A stretch of DNA of 64,000 nt from Myxococcales bacterium (GTDB lineage: Bacteria; Myxococcota; UBA796; SXON01): positions 1 through 64,000 of the forward strand of contig SHYX01000021.1 in assembly GCA_009692585.1 (NCBI GenBank), given 5' to 3'. The position numbers and the translations under genes are program-made. The notes beneath the pieces are model-generated. The model made no database searches. It worked only from the letters and a program-made list of their open reading frames with translations, and was not told where the DNA came from. Numbering within the stretch: position 1 is the stretch's first letter; each line of letters begins with the position of its first letter. This document shows, one piece after another, positions 24,371 through 32,704 of this stretch.

Positions 24371-25147
24371 TCAGCGCTCGAACAACGCGCCCAGGAGCCG
24401 CAGGAGCAGCCGTTGCGCCGTCGCATCGGCGACGCTTCGCAGGGCGCGGTCCTCAGCCTCGGTCCGGTCCGGCGACTCCGCGCTCGCGGTCACGGAAAAA
24501 CCCTTCAGCGTGGCGTCGCGCGCGCGGATGCGCACCCGCGAGACCTGCAGGCTGGTCCGCACCACCACCAACTGCCCCTGCGCCGAGCTGGCCCCCCCTT
24601 CCGGGCGCGCGTCCAGACGTGCGAAAACGGTGCAATCGGTGTCGGGCGACCCCGGGGCGGCCCACTTCAGCCCGGCGTCCTCGATGTACCGCCGGACCAC
24701 CTCCTCGACGCGCGGGGCGACCGGCGCCTCCCACACGATGCTGACCGCGCGCACCGGGTCGACATAGGCCCTCCCCTCGTCGGTGCCCATCCAGCTCCGG
24801 AAGGTGCGCCGCACCACGTCTGAGGGGAAATCCGCCGTCGACCACTGGGCCGCCACTTCCAGAACCCGCTGGGCCCACCGGTGAGGCTCGGTCTCGCGCA
24901 GGGACTCGGCGGCGACCCGCTCGATCCCGACGCTGATCTCCGCCTTCAGGCTGGTCTCCAAATCGACGTACCCCAGGCGGGTGGCTTCGCCGAGGCAGGC
25001 CTTCCACACCCCAGAAACCCGGCTCACATCACCATTTTCCTCCGCGTCCGCCGCGGCGAGCTTGCACGCCTCAAGGTGGCGGTCCGAGTCGCTCAGCGCG
25101 TCGAGCAGGCCGGCGTGCACCAGTCCGACCACGAGGGGAAGGATCAT
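24371..25147 (-). CDS. Exported protein of unknown function
   Basis: About 258 residues from ATG 25147. It begins 'MILPLVVGLVHAGLLDALSD', a short signal-like segment. The middle is helical ('VWKACLGEATRLGYVDLETS'), then 'VRAVSIVWEAPVAPRVEEVV' and a strand-rich end ('VRTSLQVSRVRIRARDATLK'), finishing with a helix 'TAQRLLLRLLGALFER'. Its start overlaps the upstream metallophosphatase gene by four bases (ATGA), so the two are translationally coupled. It converges with mtnA with four bases between. Not recognised. Confidence 0.65.
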   Translation of the reverse strand: MILPLVVGLVHAGLLDALSDSDRHLEACKLAAADAEENGDVSRVSGVWKACLGEATRLGYVDLETSLKAEISVGIERVAAESLRETEPHRWAQRVLEVAAQWSTADFPSDVVRRTFRSWMGTDEGRAYVDPVRAVSIVWEAPVAPRVEEVVRRYIEDAGLKWAAPGSPDTDCTVFARLDARPEGGASSAQGQLVVVRTSLQVSRVRIRARDATLKGFSVTASAESPDRTEAEDRALRSVADATAQRLLLRLLGALFER

Positions 25148-26163
25148 CCGGACACCTGACGTCGAAGTTCTGCGCCGCGAAAGCGGAACCAGCCGAGGTA
25201 CTGGTTGGCCCACCAACGGTCCATGGTGATGTCCACCAGCTCGCGGTTCAGGGCGGTCTGATACAGTTCGTCGCCGTACTCCCGACCCGTGAGCCAATCG
25301 CGGACGGAGAACCGATCCCCGTCGTACATCGCGTACTGGGAGTGGCCGAAGGTCCAGCTCCCGGTGTTGACGTAGCGCACGCCCTCCACCTCGAGCACTC
25401 CGGGCATGTGGGCGTGCCCGCAGACGAGCGTGCTGGCGCCGGCCTTTCGGGCTCCGGCCACCGCCGGCCACAACATCGACATCGGATCTCCGGACTCGCT
25501 GCGCACCCAGTAGTTGATCCAGTCTTCGGTCGCCTGGCCGAAGCGACCCAGACCTAGCCGGCGGTACAGTCGGTTTCGCGCCCGCACGCCCAGCCAGAGC
25601 TTGTGCATCGCCCAATAGACCAGCCGGTTCGCCGGGGTGTAGAACTCGTGGAGCGGCATGCGCACCCAACCGACGAGGTGTTCCAGAGCGTGATGGATTC
25701 GCGTCATCCACCCCGAGCTGCGCAGATCAGGGCCGATGAAGGGGTCGAACTGGTGACCGTGCTGCACCACGATGTCGCCACCGATATGCAGCGTGCTGCA
25801 CACGTCCCAGCGGAATATCTCGTGGAACAAGGCGATATCGACGTCGTGGTTGCCGTAGATGTAGGTCACGCCGGTCTTGTCGGCCAGCTCGGACAGCGCC
25901 CGCAACAGGGGGCCGTGGGCACGGAGGACGTTGGTGAGGCTCCAGGCCTGGTGAAAATCGATGGCGTCCCCGACGATGACCAGCCGCGCTCCATCGTCAC
26001 GCACCCGCGCGAGTAGGTCCAACAACGCCTTGTCCTTCCTCATGAAGATATCGCTGCGCGAGCCATCACCCAGGTGCAGATCGCTGATGAAGTACACCGG
26101 CCGGTCGGCCGCGATGCGCTTTTGGTGGCTCGCCTCGACGGGTTGGGACCAGGACCAGGACAT
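25144..26163 (-). CDS. Calcineurin-like metallophosphatase, LpxH-like
   Basis: 339 residues. The metal ligands of the calcineurin fold are all present: 'YFISDLHLGD' (DxH), 'LVIVGDAIDFH' (GD), 'TYIYGNHDVD' (GNHD), 'VVQHGHQFDP' and 'STLVCGHAHMPG' (GHxH). The overall shape resembles UDP-2,3-diacylglucosamine hydrolase LpxH, which acts in lipid A synthesis, but the protein is about 100 residues longer and the assignment to LpxH is not secure. It may also act on other phosphodiesters. It is coupled to the downstream exported protein and divergent from engB 33 bases away. Confidence 0.8.
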   Translation of the reverse strand: MSWSWSQPVEASHQKRIAADRPVYFISDLHLGDGSRSDIFMRKDKALLDLLARVRDDGARLVIVGDAIDFHQAWSLTNVLRAHGPLLRALSELADKTGVTYIYGNHDVDIALFHEIFRWDVCSTLHIGGDIVVQHGHQFDPFIGPDLRSSGWMTRIHHALEHLVGWVRMPLHEFYTPANRLVYWAMHKLWLGVRARNRLYRRLGLGRFGQATEDWINYWVRSESGDPMSMLWPAVAGARKAGASTLVCGHAHMPGVLEVEGVRYVNTGSWTFGHSQYAMYDGDRFSVRDWLTGREYGDELYQTALNRELVDITMDRWWANQYLGWFRFRGAELRRQVSG

Positions 26164-26196
26164 CCGGGTACAGCATAGCTTGATACGCGCGGGCCC

Positions 26197-26778
26197 ATGA
26201 AACGCCTCTTTCCCGCCCGCGCCACCTTCATCGGCGCCTTCGTCGGTGACGTTCCCCGCGTCGCTCTTCCCGAAGTGGTGTTCGCCGGGCGGAGCAACGT
26301 CGGGAAGTCTTCAGCGATCAACGTCATCGTCGGCCAGCAGATCGCCCGCACCAGCTCCACACCCGGGCGCACCCAGTCGGTCAACGTATTCGACCTCGGC
26401 GCCGCGAGGCTCATCGACCTCCCCGGCTACGGTTACGCCAAGGTCTCCAAGGCCATGCGCGAGGACTGGAAGAAGCTCATCGGCGGCTACCTGAGTGATC
26501 GCCCCGAAATCAAGTTGGTGGTGGCGCTCCTCGACGCTCGCCGCGAGGCACAGGACCTCGACAAGACCCTGCTCGCGCAGCTCGCAGAGCTCGGCTTCCC
26601 CGTGCTCGGCCTCGCCACGAAAATCGACGACCTGCCCCGGGCACGCCGCGCCTCGACAGTCGCCTCGCTGGCCAAGGCGCTCGGGCTCCCGGACGACGCG
26701 GTCATCCCGTTTTCGGCCACGGAGAAGATCGGGGTCGACGAAGCGCGCGAGGCGATCAGCTGGGCGCTGAAAGCCTAG
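26197..26778 (+). CDS. engB: Ribosome-biogenesis GTPase EngB/YsxC
   Basis: 193 residues, full length. GTPase motifs: G1 'FAGRSNVGKSS', G2 region 'ARTSSTPGRTQSVNVF', G3 'IDLPGYGYAKV', G4 'ATKIDDL' and G5 'FSATEKIG'. EngB assists 50S subunit assembly and is usually essential. The gene stands alone, flanked by a divergent phosphatase gene and a convergent lipoprotein gene. Confidence 0.95.
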   Translation: MKRLFPARATFIGAFVGDVPRVALPEVVFAGRSNVGKSSAINVIVGQQIARTSSTPGRTQSVNVFDLGAARLIDLPGYGYAKVSKAMREDWKKLIGGYLSDRPEIKLVVALLDARREAQDLDKTLLAQLAELGFPVLGLATKIDDLPRARRASTVASLAKALGLPDDAVIPFSATEKIGVDEAREAISWALKA

Positions 26779-26781
26779 CCG

Positions 26782-28791
26782 CTAGAACTCGGTGCCCGGG
26801 ACGACGACGATGATGTCGAGGGTGTCCAGCAGGATGCTCTGGTCGCCGAGCACGTTGAGCGTGAGACGGAACAGCTGGTCTTCGGTCAGGGCGGCGACGC
26901 CACCACGGAAGGTCAGCGTGAAGGTGAGGAGCTCGCCCTCGTCTTCGGCGCCGAGGCCTTCGTAGTACTCGGGATCGATGCTCTGGACGAAGCCGTACAC
27001 GTCCCCGTCGACCGAGAGATCGACACGCTCGAAGCGCACGCCCGACACCAGCTGGGTGATCGCGTTGACGATCGTGGTGCGGAAGGCAGCGCTGCTGCCC
27101 GACCAGGTCTCGACGACCGGCTCGTCCGCGACCCCGTCGCCGTCGAGGTCGGCGAGCGACCCGATCGACGTCGCGAAGTCCACCATCTGCGGGTACCCCG
27201 TGGTGCCGTTGACGCTGACGCCCACGAAGTAGGCACCGAGGTCGGTGAACGCCGTGACCGCGTCGGACATGCCCGCATCGATCGGGCAGCCGCCCGGCGT
27301 GCTGTTGTACATGCTGTTGCTGGACTCGGGATCACGCAGATAGTTGTCGCCGGCCAGGACGATGACGGGCAGGGCGTACTCGCGGAAACCCATGCCACCC
27401 ACCGCGCCGCCGTCGGGGGTCGTGGAGTCGTACCACTCGCCACCCGTGCCGCCGAACGGGTCGCTGGCGCTGGCGATGAACGGGTAAACGTCGAGCTGCG
27501 CATCGTAGGTGCCGTCGCAGTCCTGGTCGTAGCCGGCGCCCGACGCCGCCTGGTAGATGGCCTCGGTGCCCGACTCTGGGCCGTCGGCGCCGGAATGGGT
27601 GGACAGGCCGGAGAAGCCCGTCTGCACCAGGGTGGTGTCGGTCGTGACCTGCTGGCGCAGGTAGAAGGGCTTGTCTGAGCCCGGCGAGCCCATGCTCCCG
27701 TAGGGGTAGTCGTCGTGTCCGGTGACCGCATACCCGGCGTCCGGCAACAGCGACGTCATCTCACCCACCATGGTGTTGAATTCGCTGGCGACGGCGCTGA
27801 TGGTGCCGCCCATGGAGCAGGTGGTGTCGATGATGAAGCCGATGTCGCCACGATCGATGGACAGCTCGAAGTCGAAATCGTGTTCGATCGTCGTGCGTTC
27901 GGGCACCTCGACGTAGATGCCGTCGATGACGCTGGACGCGTCGAGAGGGTCGGTCTCGGCGGTGACTTCGCCACCGTCGGAGTAGCCGTCACCGTCGGTG
28001 TCGGAGTCGTAGGGGTCGGTGCCGAGGATGAGCTCATCGGCGTCGGTCAGGGCATCCCCGTCCGAGTCGAGGTCGGCGTAGTCGTACTTGCCGTCGTTGT
28101 CGGTGTCGCGGGGCTCGGTACCGACGTTGCCGCCGGTGCCCCCTTCGTCCGAATCCGAGATGCCGTCGTTGTCCGAGTCGGTGTCCAGGTAGTCGGCCAT
28201 GCCGTCGCCATCGCTGTCGCGAGGGTCGCTGTTGAACTCGGTCGTGCCCCCTTCGTACTGGTCGCCGATCCCGTCGCCGTCGGCGTCGGCGTCCTGGTAG
28301 TTGGGCAGCCCGTCGCCATCGGTGTCGGGAGCTTCACAGGCCCCGATCTCCTCGAGGTCGGAGATGCCGTCACCATCGTTGTCGGCGTCGGCGTAGTCTC
28401 CCGAGCCGTCCCCATCGAGGTCCTTGCCGGCGTCGCCGCCCGACTCCTCGCCGTCCTGGACGCAGTTGTTGTCGGAATCCTGGTCGAGAAAGTCCGCCAC
28501 CGCATCGCCATCGCTGTCGATGGGCATGGTCTCGAGGTTGTTGTCGCCGGCCTCGGCCTTGTCGGTGAGATCGTCACCGTCGGAGTCCTTGTCCTCCATG
28601 TTGGGCTTGCCGTCGCCGTCGATGTCGTCGGTGCCTTCGTGCACGTCGAGGATGCCGTCCTCGTCGAAGTCGGCCTGCTCCACCACGAAAGCCTCCTCGC
28701 CGGAGTCGGCCGTGTCCTTGTCGGCGGAGTCTTCGCCACCCGGACAGCCGAACATGGCCAGGGCAAACGTGACGCAGAGCGGTCGTATCAT
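26782..28791 (-). CDS. Lipoprotein with thrombospondin-3-like repeats and VWA-like domain
   Basis: About 669 residues from ATG 28791. The signal 'MIRPLCVTFALAMFGCPGGE' has lipobox MFGC and a 'DKDTADSGEE' spacer. Residues ~40-295 are Asp-rich calcium-binding repeats of the type 'DTDGDGLPNYQDADADGDGI'. From about 310 a von Willebrand A-like domain begins, 'DIGFIIDTTCSMGGTISAVA'; the MIDAS DxSxS motif reads D-T-T-C-S. It continues through 'LPVIVLAGDNYLRDPES' and ends in a beta-domain ('FTLTFRGGVAALTEDQLFRL'). Likely a surface protein for adhesion or matrix binding. Confidence 0.8.
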   Translation of the reverse strand: MIRPLCVTFALAMFGCPGGEDSADKDTADSGEEAFVVEQADFDEDGILDVHEGTDDIDGDGKPNMEDKDSDGDDLTDKAEAGDNNLETMPIDSDGDAVADFLDQDSDNNCVQDGEESGGDAGKDLDGDGSGDYADADNDGDGISDLEEIGACEAPDTDGDGLPNYQDADADGDGIGDQYEGGTTEFNSDPRDSDGDGMADYLDTDSDNDGISDSDEGGTGGNVGTEPRDTDNDGKYDYADLDSDGDALTDADELILGTDPYDSDTDGDGYSDGGEVTAETDPLDASSVIDGIYVEVPERTTIEHDFDFELSIDRGDIGFIIDTTCSMGGTISAVASEFNTMVGEMTSLLPDAGYAVTGHDDYPYGSMGSPGSDKPFYLRQQVTTDTTLVQTGFSGLSTHSGADGPESGTEAIYQAASGAGYDQDCDGTYDAQLDVYPFIASASDPFGGTGGEWYDSTTPDGGAVGGMGFREYALPVIVLAGDNYLRDPESSNSMYNSTPGGCPIDAGMSDAVTAFTDLGAYFVGVSVNGTTGYPQMVDFATSIGSLADLDGDGVADEPVVETWSGSSAAFRTTIVNAITQLVSGVRFERVDLSVDGDVYGFVQSIDPEYYEGLGAEDEGELLTFTLTFRGGVAALTEDQLFRLTLNVLGDQSILLDTLDIIVVVPGTEF

Positions 28792-28887
28792 TTCGACATC
28801 CAGAGCCCTGCGACAATAGCCCGGATCGGGCCCTTCCCACAAGTCCTCCATCGCAGTACGTCGACGCCCCCGAAAGTGTGACGGCCG

Positions 28888-29457
28888 ATGTCCTACCAGC
28901 GCCCCGATCATTACGCCAAGAAAGCGAAGACCGAGGGATTCGCGGCGCGGAGCGTCTACAAACTCGAGGAGCTGGACCAGCGCTTCCGACTCACAAGGCG
29001 TGGAGCCGGCGCGGTAGACTTGGGCTGCTTTCCCGGAAGTTGGAGTCGGTACCTGATCGATCGCGGCATGACGGTCGTGGGTGTGGACCTCAAGGCTCCC
29101 GCCTTCGGCGGCGGCACCTGGATCGCGCGCTCGGTGATGGAGGTAGAGGCCGTGGAGTTGCTCGCTGCGGTTGGCAAGGTGCCGCTTTTTGTGAGCGACA
29201 TGGCCCCGAACACCAGCGGTGACCGGTTCACTGACCATATGCGACAGATTGGACTCGCGACGCGCGCGCTGGAACTCGCCGGCGAGTGCCTCGTGGTGGG
29301 TGGCGCCTACGTGGCCAAAGTCTTCGAGGGCGAGGATGCCCCCGAATACGTGCGCCGGATCGAGAGGAGCTTCACCGCGGTGAAGCGGGTCAAACCGCAG
29401 GCGACGAGGGACCGCAGCGTCGAGTTCTTCGTGGTGGCGACGGGGTTTCGGGGGTGA
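28888..29457 (+). CDS. rlmE: 23S rRNA (uridine-2'-O)-methyltransferase, RlmE/FtsJ type
   Basis: 189 residues. A Rossmann methyltransferase with the K-D-K-E tetrad of FtsJ enzymes: 'AARSVYKLEELDQRF' (Lys), 'FVSDMAPNTSG' (Asp), 'YVAKVFEG' (Lys) and 'RSVEFFVVATGF' (Glu). The SAM loop is 'AVDLGCFPGSWSRYL', where PGG(W) of E. coli reads PGSW. It methylates U2552 in the peptidyl-transferase region in other bacteria. The typical neighbour ftsH is absent. Confidence 0.9.
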   Translation: MSYQRPDHYAKKAKTEGFAARSVYKLEELDQRFRLTRRGAGAVDLGCFPGSWSRYLIDRGMTVVGVDLKAPAFGGGTWIARSVMEVEAVELLAAVGKVPLFVSDMAPNTSGDRFTDHMRQIGLATRALELAGECLVVGGAYVAKVFEGEDAPEYVRRIERSFTAVKRVKPQATRDRSVEFFVVATGFRG

Positions 29458-29897
29458 CGAGGGGGCGTCTCCGCCGCGACGCCAGTAGCAGGGGACGCGC
29501 CAGCGCACCCGCAGCCGGAGGCGCAGGTGCCGGAGGCCCCACCGCAAGCGCACCCGCCGGCCGCTGCTCCCGGCGCCTGCATCCGCGGCGACCCGGAGTT
29601 CATCCGTCCTTGGCCACGAGATCGAGCAAGACGACCGGACTGCCGGTGATGTTGGCGCCGGCGCGCCAACGTACGTAGCGCAGGAACACGCTCCTGATGC
29701 AACACCAGGTTAATCCAACGCGAACGCGACTGGTTTCCGTTTCCGTAGCCCCGTGCTCCGTTTGAGACCAGTCGCGACTACCCCGCCCTGGCTCCGGCAC
29801 CGCTCCGCCCTCGCGCCAAGCGGACCGGTCCCACCGGATTCGACACACCACACCAACCCCCTCTCCCCCAGGCTACGCTCCCCCCACCGAGGAACCG
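29458..29897. other. 440-base stretch without a confident gene
   Basis: Two competing readings run over 29460-29640: a plus-strand Pro/Ala-rich one and a minus-strand one with Gly-Cys-Ala-Cys clusters. Neither has a clear start. A minus-strand frame at 29600-29851 ends 'SVFLRYVRWRAGANITGSPV' and then 'VLLDLVAKDG', which could be a gene remnant. A hairpin lies at 29725-29776. The end should carry the promoter of the following gene. Confidence 0.4.
29725..29776. repeat. 10-bp inverted repeat with 32-base loop
   Basis: CGCGACTGGT (29725-29734) and its exact complement ACCAGTCGCG (29767-29776). The local composition is less GC-rich than its surroundings. It could be the end of a lost mobile element or an RNA hairpin. 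Confidence 0.45.
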
Positions 29898-32519
29898 ATG
29901 CCGACGAAGCTGCAGACCGCCGCGATCATCGGAAGCGCCGCGCTCACACTCGCGCTCGCCGCCATGCTGGTTCCGGCCCGCTGGATCCCATCCGTCCGGC
30001 GCGAGCCCCCCACCGCCGCGCCCACCGAGGTCATCCCCGATTCCATCCCCGAGAAACGCGCGCGATCCAAGTCTCGCAAGGCGTGGCGGGCGGCGATGCA
30101 CCTCGCCGGGCCGGACGTCGACTGGGAACGCATCGAACGCGACAACGGTCGCGACCGGATTGCCCGTCGCAACCGCCTCCGCTCGGCACCGCCGCCCGAC
30201 GGCGCGCCCGACGACGGCGACCGCTGGACCGAGCGCGGCTCCGAGAACCAGGCGGGGCGGACGGACGTCGCGCGCTACGGGGCCGATGGGAGCACGCTCT
30301 ACGTGGGTGCGGCGGCGGGCGGGGTCTGGCGGCGCGAGGCCGACGGCACGTGGACCCCGCTCGGCGACGGCCTGTTCGGCGGCGTGCACTGGCTCGAGAT
30401 CTTTCCTCCCGAGGTCGTGGGTGATCCCGATGTCCTCGTCGCCGGCACCGACGGTGGCTACCTCCACTGGAGCGCTGACGACGGCCAGACCTGGACCGAA
30501 GGCGCCGGCCTGGACTGGGCGTGGGCGCAGCGCCGGGTGGCGGTCTCGGCCGATGGCGAACAGACGCTCTACTCGGTGCGCGGGAACAGCGACGGCTACA
30601 CCGCGTGGCGCTCGGAGGACCGGGGGGCCGGCTGGACGAAGATCGCCGACCTGGGTGACTTCCTGGGCGACCTGTGGGTTTCGCGCCTCGCCGATCCCAC
30701 GGTCTGGCTGGCGACGGAGAGCGGCCTGGTCAAGAGTACCGACCGCGGCGACACCTGGGAGACGGTCGGGACCTGGCCCGCGGTGGATCAGGTCGATCTC
30801 GCTGCGAGCGAGGCGTGGGCGGCCTCGGCCGGGGCGCCACGATTCTGGATCGTGCAGAATGCACATACGCTGTTGCGCTCGGACGACGGCGGCGTCACCT
30901 TCGGCAGTGCCGTCGAGCTCGACGACTACTGGGGCTCCCTCACCGCCAGCGTGATCGACCCCGCCCTCGTCACGTACGGCGGGGTCGAGTTCCACAAAAG
31001 CGCCGACGCCGGCGCGACGTTCGGCGTGCAGAGCGGCTGGGCCGAGTACTACGACCATGTCGACACCAGGCTCCATGCCGACATCATGGGCATCGACGTG
31101 GTCCCGGCCGGCGGGGGCGAGACGTGGTTCGTCAACACCGACGGCGGCACCTTCCGGTCCGACGATGCGCTCACCAGCGTCAGCAATCAGGTCCGGCGAG
31201 GACTGCGGGTCTCCCAATACTACGACACCCTCACCTCGAAACTCGACGCGACCCACATGGCCGCCGGGGCCCAGGATCAGGGCTACCAGCTCTCCACCGG
31301 ACAGGGGGTCACCGGCCACCTCTACGACTTCGACCAGATGCTCAGCGGCGATTATGCGCACCTGGTCTCGGGCGACGGAACGCACGAGCTGGTGTACTCA
31401 GTATATCCTGGCTTTCTACTCGTGCAGGTCGGCGAGGACCAGCCCGCGCTCACCTACGCCGGCTTTCCCGAGGATGCGCGCGCGTACGGATGGCTGCCCA
31501 CCCTCGTTGCCGATCCGAACGACGCGGAGCGGGTGTACTTCGGGGGCGACAGACTATGGGCCTACGACCGCGAGAGTCGCTGGGATTGGGTCCCGTATCT
31601 TGCCAGCGAGCAGGACTTCCAGGTCGACGGCGACGAGTACCTCAGCGGGGTCGCCTTCTCGCCCGGCGACCCTGACCGGGCGTACGCGATCACCAGCACG
31701 GGCCGGTTCTATCGCTCCGATGACCACGGCGTGACCTGGACCCTGGGGGAGCGGGGATTGCCGGCCGGGCAGTACTGGTCGGGCACCGCGATCGTCGCGT
31801 CGGCGCTGGACGTCGACACCGTGTACATCGGCGGCAGCGGCTACTCCAACGCCGCGGTGTGGGTGAGTCACGACGGGGGCGACCACTTCGAGGCGCTCAA
31901 CGACGGCCTGCCGGCGACGCTGGTGTACTGCCTCGCCGAGGAGCCGAACTCCGGCGTGCTCTTCGCGGGTACCGAGACCAACGCGTGGCGACGGGACCCC
32001 GGTGCCGAGGCCTGGACCGACATCACCGGCACCGAGGCGCCGCTCGTCGTGTACTGGTCGGCGGAGGTCGTCATCGACACCGGGGTCGTGCGTTTCGGCA
32101 CCTACGGTCGTGGCGTCTGGGACTATGCGTACGACCTCGATCTGGACGGGTGTGTCGACGGCCTCGATCAGGACCAGGACGGTACGCCCTGCGAGGAGGA
32201 CTGCGACGATGGGTCGGCCGACATCGGCCCCGGGATGGTGGACACCTGCGGCGACGGCCTCGACCAGGACTGCGACGGCGGCGACGTGACCTGCCCCGAG
32301 GACACCGGCACCGACGGGGTGGTCAAGGCGCCGGTGCAGCTTGGAGACGGTTGCCAGTGTGGGTCCGGCGGACCGGGTGCCGGGCTCTTCGCCCTGGCGG
32401 TGGTGCTGGCCGGCACCTGGAGGAGGCGACAGAGGATGGTGACTATCGCGGCAGGAACGCCCCCACGCTCAGCACGATCGCCAGCGGCCAGCTCCACCAG
32501 GAGCTCCCGACGCAGCTGA
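29898..32519 (+). CDS. BNR/sialidase-like beta-propeller protein with MYXO-CTERM-like tail
   Basis: 873 residues. The N-terminal hydrophobic segment 'AAIIGSAALTLALAAMLVPA' is a signal peptide or anchor. The body (~110-740) has many BNR/Asp-box-like units, such as 'SADDGQTWTEG', 'STDRGDTWETVG' and 'RSDDHGVTWTLG', as in sialidases and sortilin-type propellers. It is followed by a MopE-type calcium motif ('DLDGCVDGLDQDQDGTPCEE', 'DCDDGSAD'). Then comes a Cys-rich sorting-like tail 'GDGCQCGSGGPGAGLFALAV' and Arg residues. The ~30 residues after that are unusual for such tails and are antisense to the next gene. Confidence 0.75.
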   Translation: MPTKLQTAAIIGSAALTLALAAMLVPARWIPSVRREPPTAAPTEVIPDSIPEKRARSKSRKAWRAAMHLAGPDVDWERIERDNGRDRIARRNRLRSAPPPDGAPDDGDRWTERGSENQAGRTDVARYGADGSTLYVGAAAGGVWRREADGTWTPLGDGLFGGVHWLEIFPPEVVGDPDVLVAGTDGGYLHWSADDGQTWTEGAGLDWAWAQRRVAVSADGEQTLYSVRGNSDGYTAWRSEDRGAGWTKIADLGDFLGDLWVSRLADPTVWLATESGLVKSTDRGDTWETVGTWPAVDQVDLAASEAWAASAGAPRFWIVQNAHTLLRSDDGGVTFGSAVELDDYWGSLTASVIDPALVTYGGVEFHKSADAGATFGVQSGWAEYYDHVDTRLHADIMGIDVVPAGGGETWFVNTDGGTFRSDDALTSVSNQVRRGLRVSQYYDTLTSKLDATHMAAGAQDQGYQLSTGQGVTGHLYDFDQMLSGDYAHLVSGDGTHELVYSVYPGFLLVQVGEDQPALTYAGFPEDARAYGWLPTLVADPNDAERVYFGGDRLWAYDRESRWDWVPYLASEQDFQVDGDEYLSGVAFSPGDPDRAYAITSTGRFYRSDDHGVTWTLGERGLPAGQYWSGTAIVASALDVDTVYIGGSGYSNAAVWVSHDGGDHFEALNDGLPATLVYCLAEEPNSGVLFAGTETNAWRRDPGAEAWTDITGTEAPLVVYWSAEVVIDTGVVRFGTYGRGVWDYAYDLDLDGCVDGLDQDQDGTPCEEDCDDGSADIGPGMVDTCGDGLDQDCDGGDVTCPEDTGTDGVVKAPVQLGDGCQCGSGGPGAGLFALAVVLAGTWRRRQRMVTIAAGTPPRSARSPAASSTRSSRRS

Positions 32520-32646
32520 GTCCCATGAGCGCAAAGCCGACGACCAACGGTCGCGCCTCCTGACGACGTTTCCCGATCTGAACGCACATCAGCCCGTAGC
32601 ACCCGAAGAGGATGCCGAAGACCATCGAAGCCGGCGAGAGGTCCAT
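32443..32646 (-). CDS. Small conserved-type membrane protein
   Basis: 67 residues with two hydrophobic helices: 'MVFGILFGCYGLMCVQIGKR' and 'VVGFALMGLSCVGSSWWSWP' running into 'LAIVLSVGAFLPR'. The pattern (short N-terminus, helix, basic loop with GKR, second helix, Pro-Arg end) matches a widespread family of tiny uncharacterised inner-membrane proteins. It overlaps the 3' end of the beta-propeller gene on the other strand by 77 bases, which suggests that gene's coding end was extended. It diverges from argG. Confidence 0.65.
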   Translation of the reverse strand: MDLSPASMVFGILFGCYGLMCVQIGKRRQEARPLVVGFALMGLSCVGSSWWSWPLAIVLSVGAFLPR

Positions 32647-32704
32647 CGCGGCAAGGTAGCCCGCCGCGTCCCGTGATATCCGCGGCCAACTTCAGGAGAC
32701 GACC

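Noticed and set aside
25144..26163. Firm naming as LpxH
   Set aside because: The metal ligands fit the whole calcineurin superfamily and the protein is longer than typical LpxH, so only 'LpxH-like' is justified.
29600..29851. 83-residue minus-strand frame as a real gene
   Set aside because: Only its last third looks protein-like and it has no clear ribosome site. Kept as a possible remnant in the intergenic note.
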